Below, piece after piece: positions 9,054 through 16,364 of a stretch of 64,000 nt of DNA. Under the pieces are notes generated by a model. It was not told the origin of the DNA. It did not search any database and worked only from the letters and a program-made list of their open reading frames with translations. Origin of the DNA: Janthinobacterium saanense (lineage in GTDB: Bacteria > Pseudomonadota > Gammaproteobacteria > Burkholderiales > Burkholderiaceae_D); assembly GCF_014200675.1 (NCBI RefSeq), contig NZ_JACHCI010000016.1, positions 62,001 to 126,000 of the forward strand, given 5' to 3'. The position numbers were made by a program, and so were the translations under genes. Positions within the stretch are counted from its first letter, which is position 1. Each line of letters starts with the position of its first letter.

Positions 9054-9147
9054 CAAACCGGTTTGACTGATGCTTGGCCAATACTCAACTGATGCTTAAC
9101 TAATATGAAACGGTCATTCTTGCTAATGCGAATGGAAATCTTCGCAT
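9054..9147. promoter_or_regulatory. Repeat elements in the ppnN/peptide-transporter intergenic region
   Basis: The 346-base gap between ppnN and the POT gene (8939-9284) holds a perfect 12-bp palindrome CAAACCGGTTTG (9054-9065). It also has two direct copies of ACTGATGCTT, 22 bases apart start to start (9066-9075 and 9088-9097), and an inverted repeat ATGCGAA-N8-TTCGCAT (9126-9147). All could be regulator sites for the divergent genes; none matches a motif I can name. Confidence 0.4.
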
Positions 9148-9284
9148 AGCGCAATTTGTAGATTAGAATGCGTCCCTATTGGAATTCCTGTACCTGCAGC
9201 GCTTCACGAGAGAGCCCACTGTACAGGCGAGATTCCATATGTTTGTTTTATCGATTCACTATAATAATTTTCAGGAGGAACCGC

Positions 9285-10790
9285 ATGAGCGGTGCGACTA
9301 CGCCCAACAAGGAAGCCGTTATTCCCGAGTTCAAGCAGATTATGGGCCATCCAGGCCCATTGTGGATGTTGTTCATGACTGAATTCTGGGAACGCTTCGC
9401 GTTCTACGGAGTTCGCTGGGCGCTGGTACTGTACATCGTGGCCCAGTTCCATGGCGGCGATGCTTCGGGAGAGGCTGCGGCCACCCTGACCTACGGTTCC
9501 TTCCTCGCGCTGGTGTATGCCGGCGCCCTGTTCGGCGGCTATATCGCCGACCGTATCATCGGCTACCAGCGCTCCATCTTGCTGGGCGCCACCTTCATGG
9601 CTGCCGGCCTGTTCTGCATCGCCGTACCAAACCAGGATATCTTCAACCTGGGCCTGGCAACGATGATCGTCGGCAACGGCATGTTCAAGCCGAACATCTC
9701 GACCATGGTCGGCAAGCTGTATGCGGCTGCCGATCAGCGCCGTGACAGTGGCTTCACGATCTTCTACATGGGTATCAATATGGGCGCTCTGGTCGCGCCA
9801 GTGATCACCCAATGGCTGGCCGAATCGATCTTCGGCACCAACTCCATGCCTTCCTACAAGATGGTATTCATCGCTTCCGGCTTCGGCATGCTGATCAGCC
9901 TGGTCTGGTTCTTCATCGGCCGCCGCGCCCTGAAAGGCATCGGCACGCCAGAAATCGGCGCCGAAGGCCCTAAACGCGTCATCTGGGTGGCCCTGGGCTG
10001 CCTGTGCGTGATCCCGCTGATGTACTTCCTGCTGACCGTCGGCGCTGAAACGCTGCAAGTCATCCTGACCGCGCTGTTCCTGATCCTGGCAGTGATGCTG
10101 GTCATCGAAGGTGTGCGCGATGGCAAAGTGGCACGTGACAAAGTCATCGCCATGCTGCTGATCTTTGCCTTCAACATCCTGTTCTGGATGTTCTTCGAAC
10201 AGGCAGGCAGCTCGTTTACCTTCCTGGCTGAAAACATCGTCAACCGCGACCTGGGCTTCTGGATCTTCCCGACCGCCTACTTCCAGACCGTCAACTCGAT
10301 CGCCATCATCATCCTGGCCCCCGTGATTGCGGCCATCTGGGTGTTCCTGGCGCGCCACAACGTCAATCCTTCGATCCCGCGCAAATTCGGCCTGGGCTTG
10401 CTGGGGAATGCATTGGCCTTCGGCTTGCTGATCTTTGCACTGTCGAGCCTGGTTGGCGCCGACAACAAGATCCCGTTCTGGACCCTGGCAACCGTGTACG
10501 TGCTGCAATCGGTCGGCGAGCTGTGCCTGTCGCCTATCGGCCTGTCGATGGTCACCAAGCTGGCGCCAGTACGCCTGGTTGGCCTGGGCATGGGCGGCTG
10601 GTTTCTGTCCACCGGTATCGGCAACAACCTGTCGGGCATCTTCGCCAGCTACGTCAGCGGCAAGAGCGGCATGTCGGTGCAATCGGCGCTGTCCGGCTAC
10701 ACCTTCGGCTTCTGGTCCCTGCTGGGCGCCGGCGTGATCCTTTTCCTGATCGCACCGCTGATCAACAAACTGATGCATGGCGTGAAGTAA
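9285..10790 (+). CDS. POT/PTR-family proton-coupled di/tripeptide transporter
   Basis: This 501-residue inner-membrane protein has the architecture of bacterial POT (DtpA-type) transporters, which import di- and tripeptides with protons. The N-terminal helix carries EFWERFAFYGVRW, corresponding to the family ExxER-FYG motif. FTIFYMGINMGALVAP matches the second PTR signature. About 14 hydrophobic segments can be counted. The ATG at 9285 is preceded by a strong AGGAGGA at a good distance and is preferred over upstream in-frame starts, which would add a sequence unlike any transporter. It is monocistronic with a terminator 16 bases downstream. Confidence 0.93.
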   Translation: MSGATTPNKEAVIPEFKQIMGHPGPLWMLFMTEFWERFAFYGVRWALVLYIVAQFHGGDASGEAAATLTYGSFLALVYAGALFGGYIADRIIGYQRSILLGATFMAAGLFCIAVPNQDIFNLGLATMIVGNGMFKPNISTMVGKLYAAADQRRDSGFTIFYMGINMGALVAPVITQWLAESIFGTNSMPSYKMVFIASGFGMLISLVWFFIGRRALKGIGTPEIGAEGPKRVIWVALGCLCVIPLMYFLLTVGAETLQVILTALFLILAVMLVIEGVRDGKVARDKVIAMLLIFAFNILFWMFFEQAGSSFTFLAENIVNRDLGFWIFPTAYFQTVNSIAIIILAPVIAAIWVFLARHNVNPSIPRKFGLGLLGNALAFGLLIFALSSLVGADNKIPFWTLATVYVLQSVGELCLSPIGLSMVTKLAPVRLVGLGMGGWFLSTGIGNNLSGIFASYVSGKSGMSVQSALSGYTFGFWSLLGAGVILFLIAPLINKLMHGVK

Positions 10791-10805
10791 TCTCCTTGCT
10801 CAGAC

Positions 10806-10835
10806 AAAAACGGCGGCCTGCGGGCCGCCGTTTTT
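10806..10835 (+). terminator. Intrinsic terminator of the peptide transporter gene
   Basis: AAAAACGGCGGCC pairs with GGCCGCCGTTTTT around a short loop, ending in five T. Confidence 0.9.
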
Positions 10836-10920
10836 CATTGTGCACACAGTTTTTCGCTGAGCGGGCGTTACAATACCGCCATGGCCGATGGCCACTCCAC
10901 CAACCACAGCAAAGATTTCC

Positions 10921-11604
10921 ATGTCCAGTATCTCCACCACCACGCCCCTCTCCGACGACGAATACGCCGAACTCGACACCCTGCTGGCCGCACCTGCCCT
11001 GGCCGGCCGCGCCATGGATGTGTCGATGCTGGAAGGTTTTCTGACCGCCGTGGCCCTGAGCCCGAACGCCATCGCACCCGCCTCATGGCTGCCCTGGGTC
11101 TGGGACAAGGCTGCCGGCAAGGCAGCGCCGGAAGCCGGCGAGGATACCGAACGCGCAAGCGTGCTGGCGCAGCGCCACCACGCCTATATGGTCGAATGGC
11201 TGGCCAAGGACCCGGACAGTTTCGAGCCCATCTACGAATGCGGCCCGGAATGGAGCGTACCTGCCTGGTGCGCAGGCTTCCTTCTGGGTACGACCCTGGA
11301 CAAGCCGCAATGGGCAGCCCTGGGCGTGAGCCACCCGCACTACCTGGCGCCGTTCCAGCACCTGGCGACGGCCAGCGAACTCGATGATGAAGCGGCGGAA
11401 AAAGCCATGGATGGCGTGACCCCGTCCGTGATCGCCATCAACGCGGCCTGGGCCCGCCAGCGCCACCTGAAGCAAAGCCATTCAGGCGCCACGGTGCTGC
11501 GCGAAGTACCTAAAACGGGCCGCAACGATCCTTGCCACTGCGGCAGCGGCAGGAAGTACAAGAAATGCTGCGCCGACGCCGACGCAGCAACTGCGGCAAA
11601 TTAA
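10921..11604 (+). CDS. YecA/UPF0149 family protein with SEC-C zinc motif
   Basis: The N-terminal part (about residues 8-190, [14 protein letters not shown] onward) is the UPF0149/YecA helical domain. The C-terminus ends in a SEC-C motif [18 protein letters not shown], the zinc-binding segment also found at the end of SecA. E. coli YecA (AscA) binds metal and ribosomes; a similar role is plausible but not shown. The ATG at 10921 gives [18 protein letters not shown]. An in-frame ATG at 10888 would add 11 residues. A TACAAT box at 10869-10874 fits a short leader for either start. The next gene begins 12 bases after the stop, so they probably form an operon. Confidence 0.82.
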   Translation: MSSISTTTPLSDDEYAELDTLLAAPALAGRAMDVSMLEGFLTAVALSPNAIAPASWLPWVWDKAAGKAAPEAGEDTERASVLAQRHHAYMVEWLAKDPDSFEPIYECGPEWSVPAWCAGFLLGTTLDKPQWAALGVSHPHYLAPFQHLATASELDDEAAEKAMDGVTPSVIAINAAWARQRHLKQSHSGATVLREVPKTGRNDPCHCGSGRKYKKCCADADAATAAN

Positions 11605-11616
11605 GGTAGCCCATCC

Positions 11617-13308
11617 TTGCGCCAGTTGCTGACGACACTGCTCCGCTTCCTGCTGCGCCACGCGCTGCAGTTCGCGCTGTTCATCGTCATCCTGCTGGCC
11701 GGGCGCTTGCTGCTGGCCGAATGGCGTGCCTACAGCGCCAGCAGCGCAAGCATCGCCACCTTGCGCCAGGCTTCCGCCGCGGCCGATGAGCAAGGTTTGA
11801 GCCTGGGCCAGGCGGCCACGGCCCGCATCAAGGCCCTGCAGCAAACCTCGCAAGCGGCGATTGTCACCCGCCTGGCCGAAGTACAGGCGCAATTACGCGC
11901 GCTACGCAAGCTACAGCAGCCGTCGCTGTTCACCCTCCCCCTGCCCGATGCGGCCATGCTGGCCCGGCACGCACAGGAAGAAGCGACGCGGCGCATCGAG
12001 ATCGAAGTGCTGGTCCAGGAAGCGCAATATCTGAGCGCCTTGCAGGCTGCGCTCGAAAATGAAGATGGACGTTTGACCCTGGCCCGCCTGCATGGCGAAC
12101 ATGTGCTGGCCTATGCTGCCCTGCAAGCCAAGCTGCAGCAGCAACAGCAGGTGGAAGCGGCCCACCCGGTGGCTGCCCGCCTGCCCGGCAGTGTCGCCTA
12201 TATGCGCATGGCGCAACTGGAAGCAGAGGAAGTACGCCTGCGCGAAAACAACCTTGTCGCCTGGCGCACCTATCAAAAGCAAGAAGCACGCACCAGCCAT
12301 GCGCCCCGCCCCGGCCCGTTCGCCATCGATAACAAGGCGCTGACGGCGGCATTGGCGCCCTTGCAGGCAGCGATTGCCGACGGCGAGGTCCAGCAGGCGA
12401 AGAGTTGGATAGGCCGCTGGTCTGGCCCCGTCAAGGATGTGGCGCCCACGGCCGCCCTGCTGGTGCTGTCCGCCATCGCGCTGCCCGTCGCCATCAAGGC
12501 CTGTTTTTACTTCATGCTGGCGCCCCTGGCTGCACGTTTCAAGCCGCTGTCCATCGCCCGCGAATTACAGGTCGATGGCGCCAGCCTGCCCTTGCGCGCG
12601 GACGGCCAGTCGCGCATTTCCGGCGTTTCGCAAGCGTGGACCTTGGCACCCGGCGACGAAATGCTGATACACCCCGACTACCTGCAATCGTCACCCGTCA
12701 GTACGCAGAAAAACACGCAGTGGCTGCTGGACTGGCGCTTTCCCTTCACCAGCCTGGCCTCTGGCATGGTGGCGCTGACGCGCATCCGCAGCAAGAGCGA
12801 AGCCTCCATCACCATCTCTGCCAGCGACGATCCGCTCAGCGAAATCGCCATCCTGGAACTGCCCTCGGGCGCCGCCCTCGTGTTCCAGCCGCGCGGCCTG
12901 GTCGGCGTCATCCAGCGGCAAGACCAGCCAGTCGCCATTTCCAGCCACTGGCGCCTGGGCAGCCTGCATGCCTGGCTGACCTTGCAACTGCGCTTCATCG
13001 TCTTTCGCGGCCCCGCCACCCTGATCGTGCGCGGCTGCCGTGGCGTGCGTCTGGAGCGGGCCGGCCAGGGACGGGCCATCAGCCAGTCCGCCACCCTGGG
13101 CTTTTCCACAGACGTGCTGTATTCAACCATGCGCAGCGAAACCTTCATCCCCTATCTGCGCAACCAGCAGGCACTGCTCAACGACCGCTTCGATGGCGAC
13201 GGCGTCTACCTGTACGAAGAAACCCCGCGCCACGGCAAGCAGCCGGGCAAGGTGGGCAACTGGTTCGAGGGCGCCACCGACGCCGTTCTCAAGGTATTTG
13301 GCATTTAA
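11617..13308 (+). CDS. Uncharacterised membrane protein with coiled coil
   Basis: I do not recognise this 563-residue protein. It starts with TTG and has a membrane helix at about residues 13-33. A long alanine/glutamine-rich helical region (about 45-225) is probably coiled coil. A second membrane segment lies at about 275-300, and a beta-rich C-terminal domain (about 310-550) contains LAPGDEMLIHPDYL and SGAALVFQPRGLVGVI. This predicts a periplasmic coiled coil between two membrane anchors and a cytoplasmic C-terminal domain. That domain faintly recalls AIM24-like beta folds, which is speculation. It lies between the YecA-like gene (12-base gap) and the DUF2262 gene (29-base gap), suggesting cotranscription. 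Confidence 0.75.
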   Translation: MRQLLTTLLRFLLRHALQFALFIVILLAGRLLLAEWRAYSASSASIATLRQASAAADEQGLSLGQAATARIKALQQTSQAAIVTRLAEVQAQLRALRKLQQPSLFTLPLPDAAMLARHAQEEATRRIEIEVLVQEAQYLSALQAALENEDGRLTLARLHGEHVLAYAALQAKLQQQQQVEAAHPVAARLPGSVAYMRMAQLEAEEVRLRENNLVAWRTYQKQEARTSHAPRPGPFAIDNKALTAALAPLQAAIADGEVQQAKSWIGRWSGPVKDVAPTAALLVLSAIALPVAIKACFYFMLAPLAARFKPLSIARELQVDGASLPLRADGQSRISGVSQAWTLAPGDEMLIHPDYLQSSPVSTQKNTQWLLDWRFPFTSLASGMVALTRIRSKSEASITISASDDPLSEIAILELPSGAALVFQPRGLVGVIQRQDQPVAISSHWRLGSLHAWLTLQLRFIVFRGPATLIVRGCRGVRLERAGQGRAISQSATLGFSTDVLYSTMRSETFIPYLRNQQALLNDRFDGDGVYLYEETPRHGKQPGKVGNWFEGATDAVLKVFGI

Positions 13309-13337
13309 ATAAATCACACCCCTAACAGGAAACAGGC

Positions 13338-13781
13338 ATGACAGACACAGCTACTTCACACATCGACGAGCGCTTCGGCACCCTGGTACTGGTACCCGCC
13401 ATGAACAGCTATGCAGGCACGGCCAACTGGCAAGATACGGTGATCGACCTGCACTGCTCGCTCGACGACGCGCCATCGCTGCAGCAGGTGCTGCCCGTGG
13501 CGCACGCGCTGTGGCAGGATCAGGCCGCATGGCAAGACCAGCTGCACACGGGCGCCATCGCGCGGCTGCTGGAGCTGAAGAACAGCAGCTGGCTCGAGGA
13601 AGACGAGCAGCCGCTGTCGGCCGCCGATTTTGCCGCCCGCATCACGCTGCTGTCGGTCACCGTCTACGCCGGCGGCGGCTTTGAGTTTCTGTACCACGAC
13701 GGCGACCTGTTCTGGGGCCACGTGATTGAAGTGAGCGGCAGCCTGGAAAACGGCGTCACGCATGCGGATATACTGGGCTAG
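13338..13781 (+). CDS. DUF2262-like cytoplasmic protein
   Basis: This 147-residue protein resembles the DUF2262 family. It has an internal LLELKNSSWLEEDE followed by a C-terminal core ending in YHDGDLFWGHVIEVSG, where the DGDLFWGH segment is typical of the family. It has no signal peptide or membrane segment. Function is unknown. An upstream AACAGGAAACAG provides a ribosome-binding site. It is last in the probable operon with the YecA-like and membrane-protein genes. Confidence 0.75.
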   Translation: MTDTATSHIDERFGTLVLVPAMNSYAGTANWQDTVIDLHCSLDDAPSLQQVLPVAHALWQDQAAWQDQLHTGAIARLLELKNSSWLEEDEQPLSAADFAARITLLSVTVYAGGGFEFLYHDGDLFWGHVIEVSGSLENGVTHADILG

Positions 13782-13804
13782 GAAAAGCTGCAAAAAGCTG
13801 GCCG

Positions 13805-14032
13805 CTAGGCCGCAACCGAGTGCACCACCGACAGCCACTCGCCCGGCTGCAGCTTTGCCGCCGCCTCGCGCGTGGCCAGCACGCTGCCGGGGTCCAGGTC
13901 GGAGCGGTTCAACTTGTAGGCGTCGGCAAAATCATCGGCATCGAATGCCTGCCCCGCCTTGACGTAATATTTGAAGCCGACGAAGGCGTCGGGATCGGTA
14001 ACGACGGCGTATTCTAGCGTGACGCTATGCAT
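13805..14032 (-). CDS. Small hypothetical protein
   Basis: This 75-residue reading frame begins MHSVTLEYAVVTDPDAFVGF and ends LQPGEWLSVVHSVAA. The composition is balanced and protein-like, without the arginine/proline excess of antisense shadow frames in this genome. I recognise no domain. It is convergent with the DUF2262 gene (23 bases between stops) and divergent from the toroid gene. No clear Shine-Dalgarno was seen. Confidence 0.5.
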   Translation of the reverse strand: MHSVTLEYAVVTDPDAFVGFKYYVKAGQAFDADDFADAYKLNRSDLDPGSVLATREAAAKLQPGEWLSVVHSVAA

Positions 14033-14210
14033 GGCGGGCCTCGACGACTATGGTGATACCTCATTATGCGTCAATTCCTGCGGCAACGATGCACAAACGG
14101 GCCTGGCGGGCGATGTCAGCGGCAGACATCGCTTGCGGCAAGTCAACAGCTTGCCGGCCTGCCAGCGCTACAGTAACCTGATCCGCCAACCAAGCGACTC
14201 CATTGCCGCC

Positions 14211-15392
14211 ATGCGCAACCTGCTCCGCACAATCAAGCATACCCTGGCCTTGCCAGCCAGGCTGACGCCAGCGGCACGCAAGGAGGGCCGGTCGGACCGG
14301 CGCGGACTGCCAGACTTTGATCCCGGACCGGCCGCCGTCATCGAAGCCTGCACCGCCTGGCTGGGTGTGGCGCAAGACCATTCGGCGTCGGCGGACGGCG
14401 GCGTGGCCCGCGATTACAGCCTGCTGACAGGCTGGGCCAGCTCCTACCCCGAAACCACGGGCTACATCATCCCCACCATGATCGCCATGGCGCAGCGCAC
14501 GGGCGACGAGGCGCTGCATGCGCGCGCGCGCCGCATGCTCGACTGGTGCCTGGCGATCCAGTTCGACAATGGCGGTTTCCAGGGCGGGAAGATCGACTCC
14601 ACGCCGCGCGTGGCAGTCACCTTCAATACGGGCCAGGTCCTGCTGGGCCTGGCGGCTGGCGTGGCCGCGTATGGCGCCAGCTACGCGAGCGCGCTGCACC
14701 GCGCGGCCAGCTGGCTGCGCGACAGCCAGGATGCCGATGGCTGCTGGCGCCAGCATCCGACACCGTTCGCCCAGGCCGGCGAGAAAGCCTACGAAACGCA
14801 TGTGGCGTGGGGCCTGTTCGAAGCGGAGCGCGCCGCACCGGGCCACGGTTATGGCGCGGCAGGCCTGCGCCAGGTCGGCTGGGCGCTGGGCAAGCAGCAG
14901 CCGAATGGCTGGTTCGCATCGAACTGCCTGGACAACCCCGCCCTGCCCTTGACCCATACCATAGGCTACGTCTTGCGCGGCTTGCTCGAAGCGCACCGGT
15001 TTTCGGCGCGCACAGATCTGCTGGACGCCGCCGTGCGCACCGGTTCCAGCATCGCCAACGCGGTGGCGGCCGATGGCTATCTGCCTGGCCGCCTTGGCCC
15101 GGAGTTCCTGCCGGGAGCTGATTACGCCTGCCTCACTGGCTCCGCGCAAAACGCGCACTGCCTGTTGCTGCTGTATCGGCTGACGGGCGAGCGCCGCTAT
15201 CTCGACGCGGGACGCCGCTTGAACCGTTACGTGCGGCGCACCATCGCCGTCAACGGCCCTGAGCACGTGCGCGGCGGCGTCAAGGGCTCGTTTCCTGTCG
15301 ATGGCGATTACGGAACCTGGGCTTACCTGAACTGGGCCGCCAAGTTCTGCATCGATGCGAATCAGCTGGAACTGGAAATACGCGATGCTTGA
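14211..15392 (+). CDS. Alpha/alpha-toroid (prenyltransferase/squalene-oxidase repeat-like) protein
   Basis: The 393-residue protein consists of repeated helical hairpins with motifs such as LAIQFDNGGFQGG, WLRDSQDADGCWRQH and GKQQPNGWFASNC. These are the QxxDGxW/F-like repeats of terpenoid-cyclase/prenyltransferase-type alpha/alpha barrels. Similar proteins occur beside exopolysaccharide genes and are often annotated only as prenyltransferase/squalene oxidase repeat proteins. No signal peptide is obvious. The start at 14211 (MRNLLRTIKHT) is preferred because longer in-frame starts overlap the opposite small gene. It overlaps the acetyltransferase gene by 8 bases, implying coupled translation. 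It might act on a glycan or cell-envelope precursor, which is inference. Confidence 0.72.
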   Translation: MRNLLRTIKHTLALPARLTPAARKEGRSDRRGLPDFDPGPAAVIEACTAWLGVAQDHSASADGGVARDYSLLTGWASSYPETTGYIIPTMIAMAQRTGDEALHARARRMLDWCLAIQFDNGGFQGGKIDSTPRVAVTFNTGQVLLGLAAGVAAYGASYASALHRAASWLRDSQDADGCWRQHPTPFAQAGEKAYETHVAWGLFEAERAAPGHGYGAAGLRQVGWALGKQQPNGWFASNCLDNPALPLTHTIGYVLRGLLEAHRFSARTDLLDAAVRTGSSIANAVAADGYLPGRLGPEFLPGADYACLTGSAQNAHCLLLLYRLTGERRYLDAGRRLNRYVRRTIAVNGPEHVRGGVKGSFPVDGDYGTWAYLNWAAKFCIDANQLELEIRDA

Positions 15393-16332
15393 CCGGGCAA
15401 AGCGCACCATCAACGGCGCACTGGAAATGTGGCGCCGCGTCGCCAGCGCCAGCCAGGTGCGCCAAACCGGGCGCCATGTGACGCGCGCCGAACTGGCGGC
15501 CGGCCTGGCGCGGCTGGGCGTGGCCGCCGGCGACACGCTGTTCATCCATTCGTCGCTGAAAAGCCTGGGCTACGTCGAAGGCGGTCCGCTGGCGGTAATC
15601 CGCGCCCTGCAGGACGCCGTCGGCCCGCAAGGCAGCCTGCTGCTGCCCACCTATTACCTTCCCGGCGGCACCGTGCGCGCCACCTGTGCCATGACAGACT
15701 ATGTGTTCGACCCGCGCCGCCATGGCACGCATATGGGCCGCCTGCCCGAAGCCTTCCTGGCCAGCGGCGCCATCCAGCGCAGCATCCACCCCACGCATTC
15801 CGTCTCCGCCTGGGGACGCCATGCCGCCCACCTCACCGAAGGACATCACCGCGCGCCCTCGATCTTTGGCGCCGGCTCGCCCTGGCAGCGTTTTATCGAG
15901 TGCGAGCATGCCAAAGTGCTGGGCCTGGGCCTTTCCATGGGCCCGGTGACGTTTTACCATGCGCTGGAAGACGCCATGGGCGATGCTTTCCCCGTCCCTG
16001 TCTGGGAAGACAAAACAGCGCTGCTGGCTTGCCTGGACCATGACGGCAAGCGCTGGGAGGTGCCCGTGCGTCCCTTCGATCCCCTGGTTGCACAGCGCCG
16101 CATCGACCAGCCCGGCCGCGCTGACTTGCGCGACTATTTTCAACGCGAGTTTGACGCCGCCGGCCTGCGCGTCAACGCACAAGTGGGCGATGCGGCATCG
16201 TGGTGCATACCGGCCCAGGCGTTTTTCGATCATTTGCGCCGGCTGGCGGACGAGCATGTGACGATTTACGCCACTGCAGCGCAACTGGCGGCGCGGCCCA
16301 TCGCGCACCATAAAAAAAACCGCCCGGTGTGA
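15385..16332 (+). CDS. AAC(3)-fold N-acetyltransferase
   Basis: This 315-residue protein belongs to the aminoglycoside 3-N-acetyltransferase superfamily, which transfers acetyl from acetyl-CoA to amino groups. Characteristic segments are FIHSSLKSLGYVEGG near residue 50, LLLPTYY, HPTHSVSAWG, FGAGSPW and a C-terminal DYFQREFDAAG. Many chromosomal members acetylate sugars or metabolites rather than antibiotics, and the partner toroid gene points away from drug resistance. The ATG at 15385 overlaps the preceding stop (ATGCTTGA). The stop codon lies inside the loop of the downstream terminator. Confidence 0.8.
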   Translation: MLDRAKRTINGALEMWRRVASASQVRQTGRHVTRAELAAGLARLGVAAGDTLFIHSSLKSLGYVEGGPLAVIRALQDAVGPQGSLLLPTYYLPGGTVRATCAMTDYVFDPRRHGTHMGRLPEAFLASGAIQRSIHPTHSVSAWGRHAAHLTEGHHRAPSIFGAGSPWQRFIECEHAKVLGLGLSMGPVTFYHALEDAMGDAFPVPVWEDKTALLACLDHDGKRWEVPVRPFDPLVAQRRIDQPGRADLRDYFQREFDAAGLRVNAQVGDAASWCIPAQAFFDHLRRLADEHVTIYATAAQLAARPIAHHKKNRPV

Positions 16333-16345
16333 TACGGGCGGTTTT
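16314..16345. terminator. Bidirectional terminator between acetyltransferase and OPT genes
   Basis: AAAACCGCCCG pairs with CGGGCGGTTTT around an 8-base loop that contains the acetyltransferase stop codon. A runs and T runs flank it, serving both convergent genes. Confidence 0.88.
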
Positions 16346-16364
16346 CATGAAGCGACGTCCAGCA

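Noticed and set aside
9260..9265. TATAAT just before the POT transporter start
   Set aside because: A transcription start from this box would fall on the Shine-Dalgarno sequence, leaving too short a leader, and no -35 is present.
13971..14210. A longer N-terminus for the toroid gene
   Set aside because: It would overlap the opposite small gene and adds sequence with no similarity to the repeat domain; ATG 14211 is a better start.
15385..16332. An aminoglycoside resistance gene
   Set aside because: The fold is AAC(3)-like, but chromosomal location and coupling to a toroid protein do not support a resistance call.
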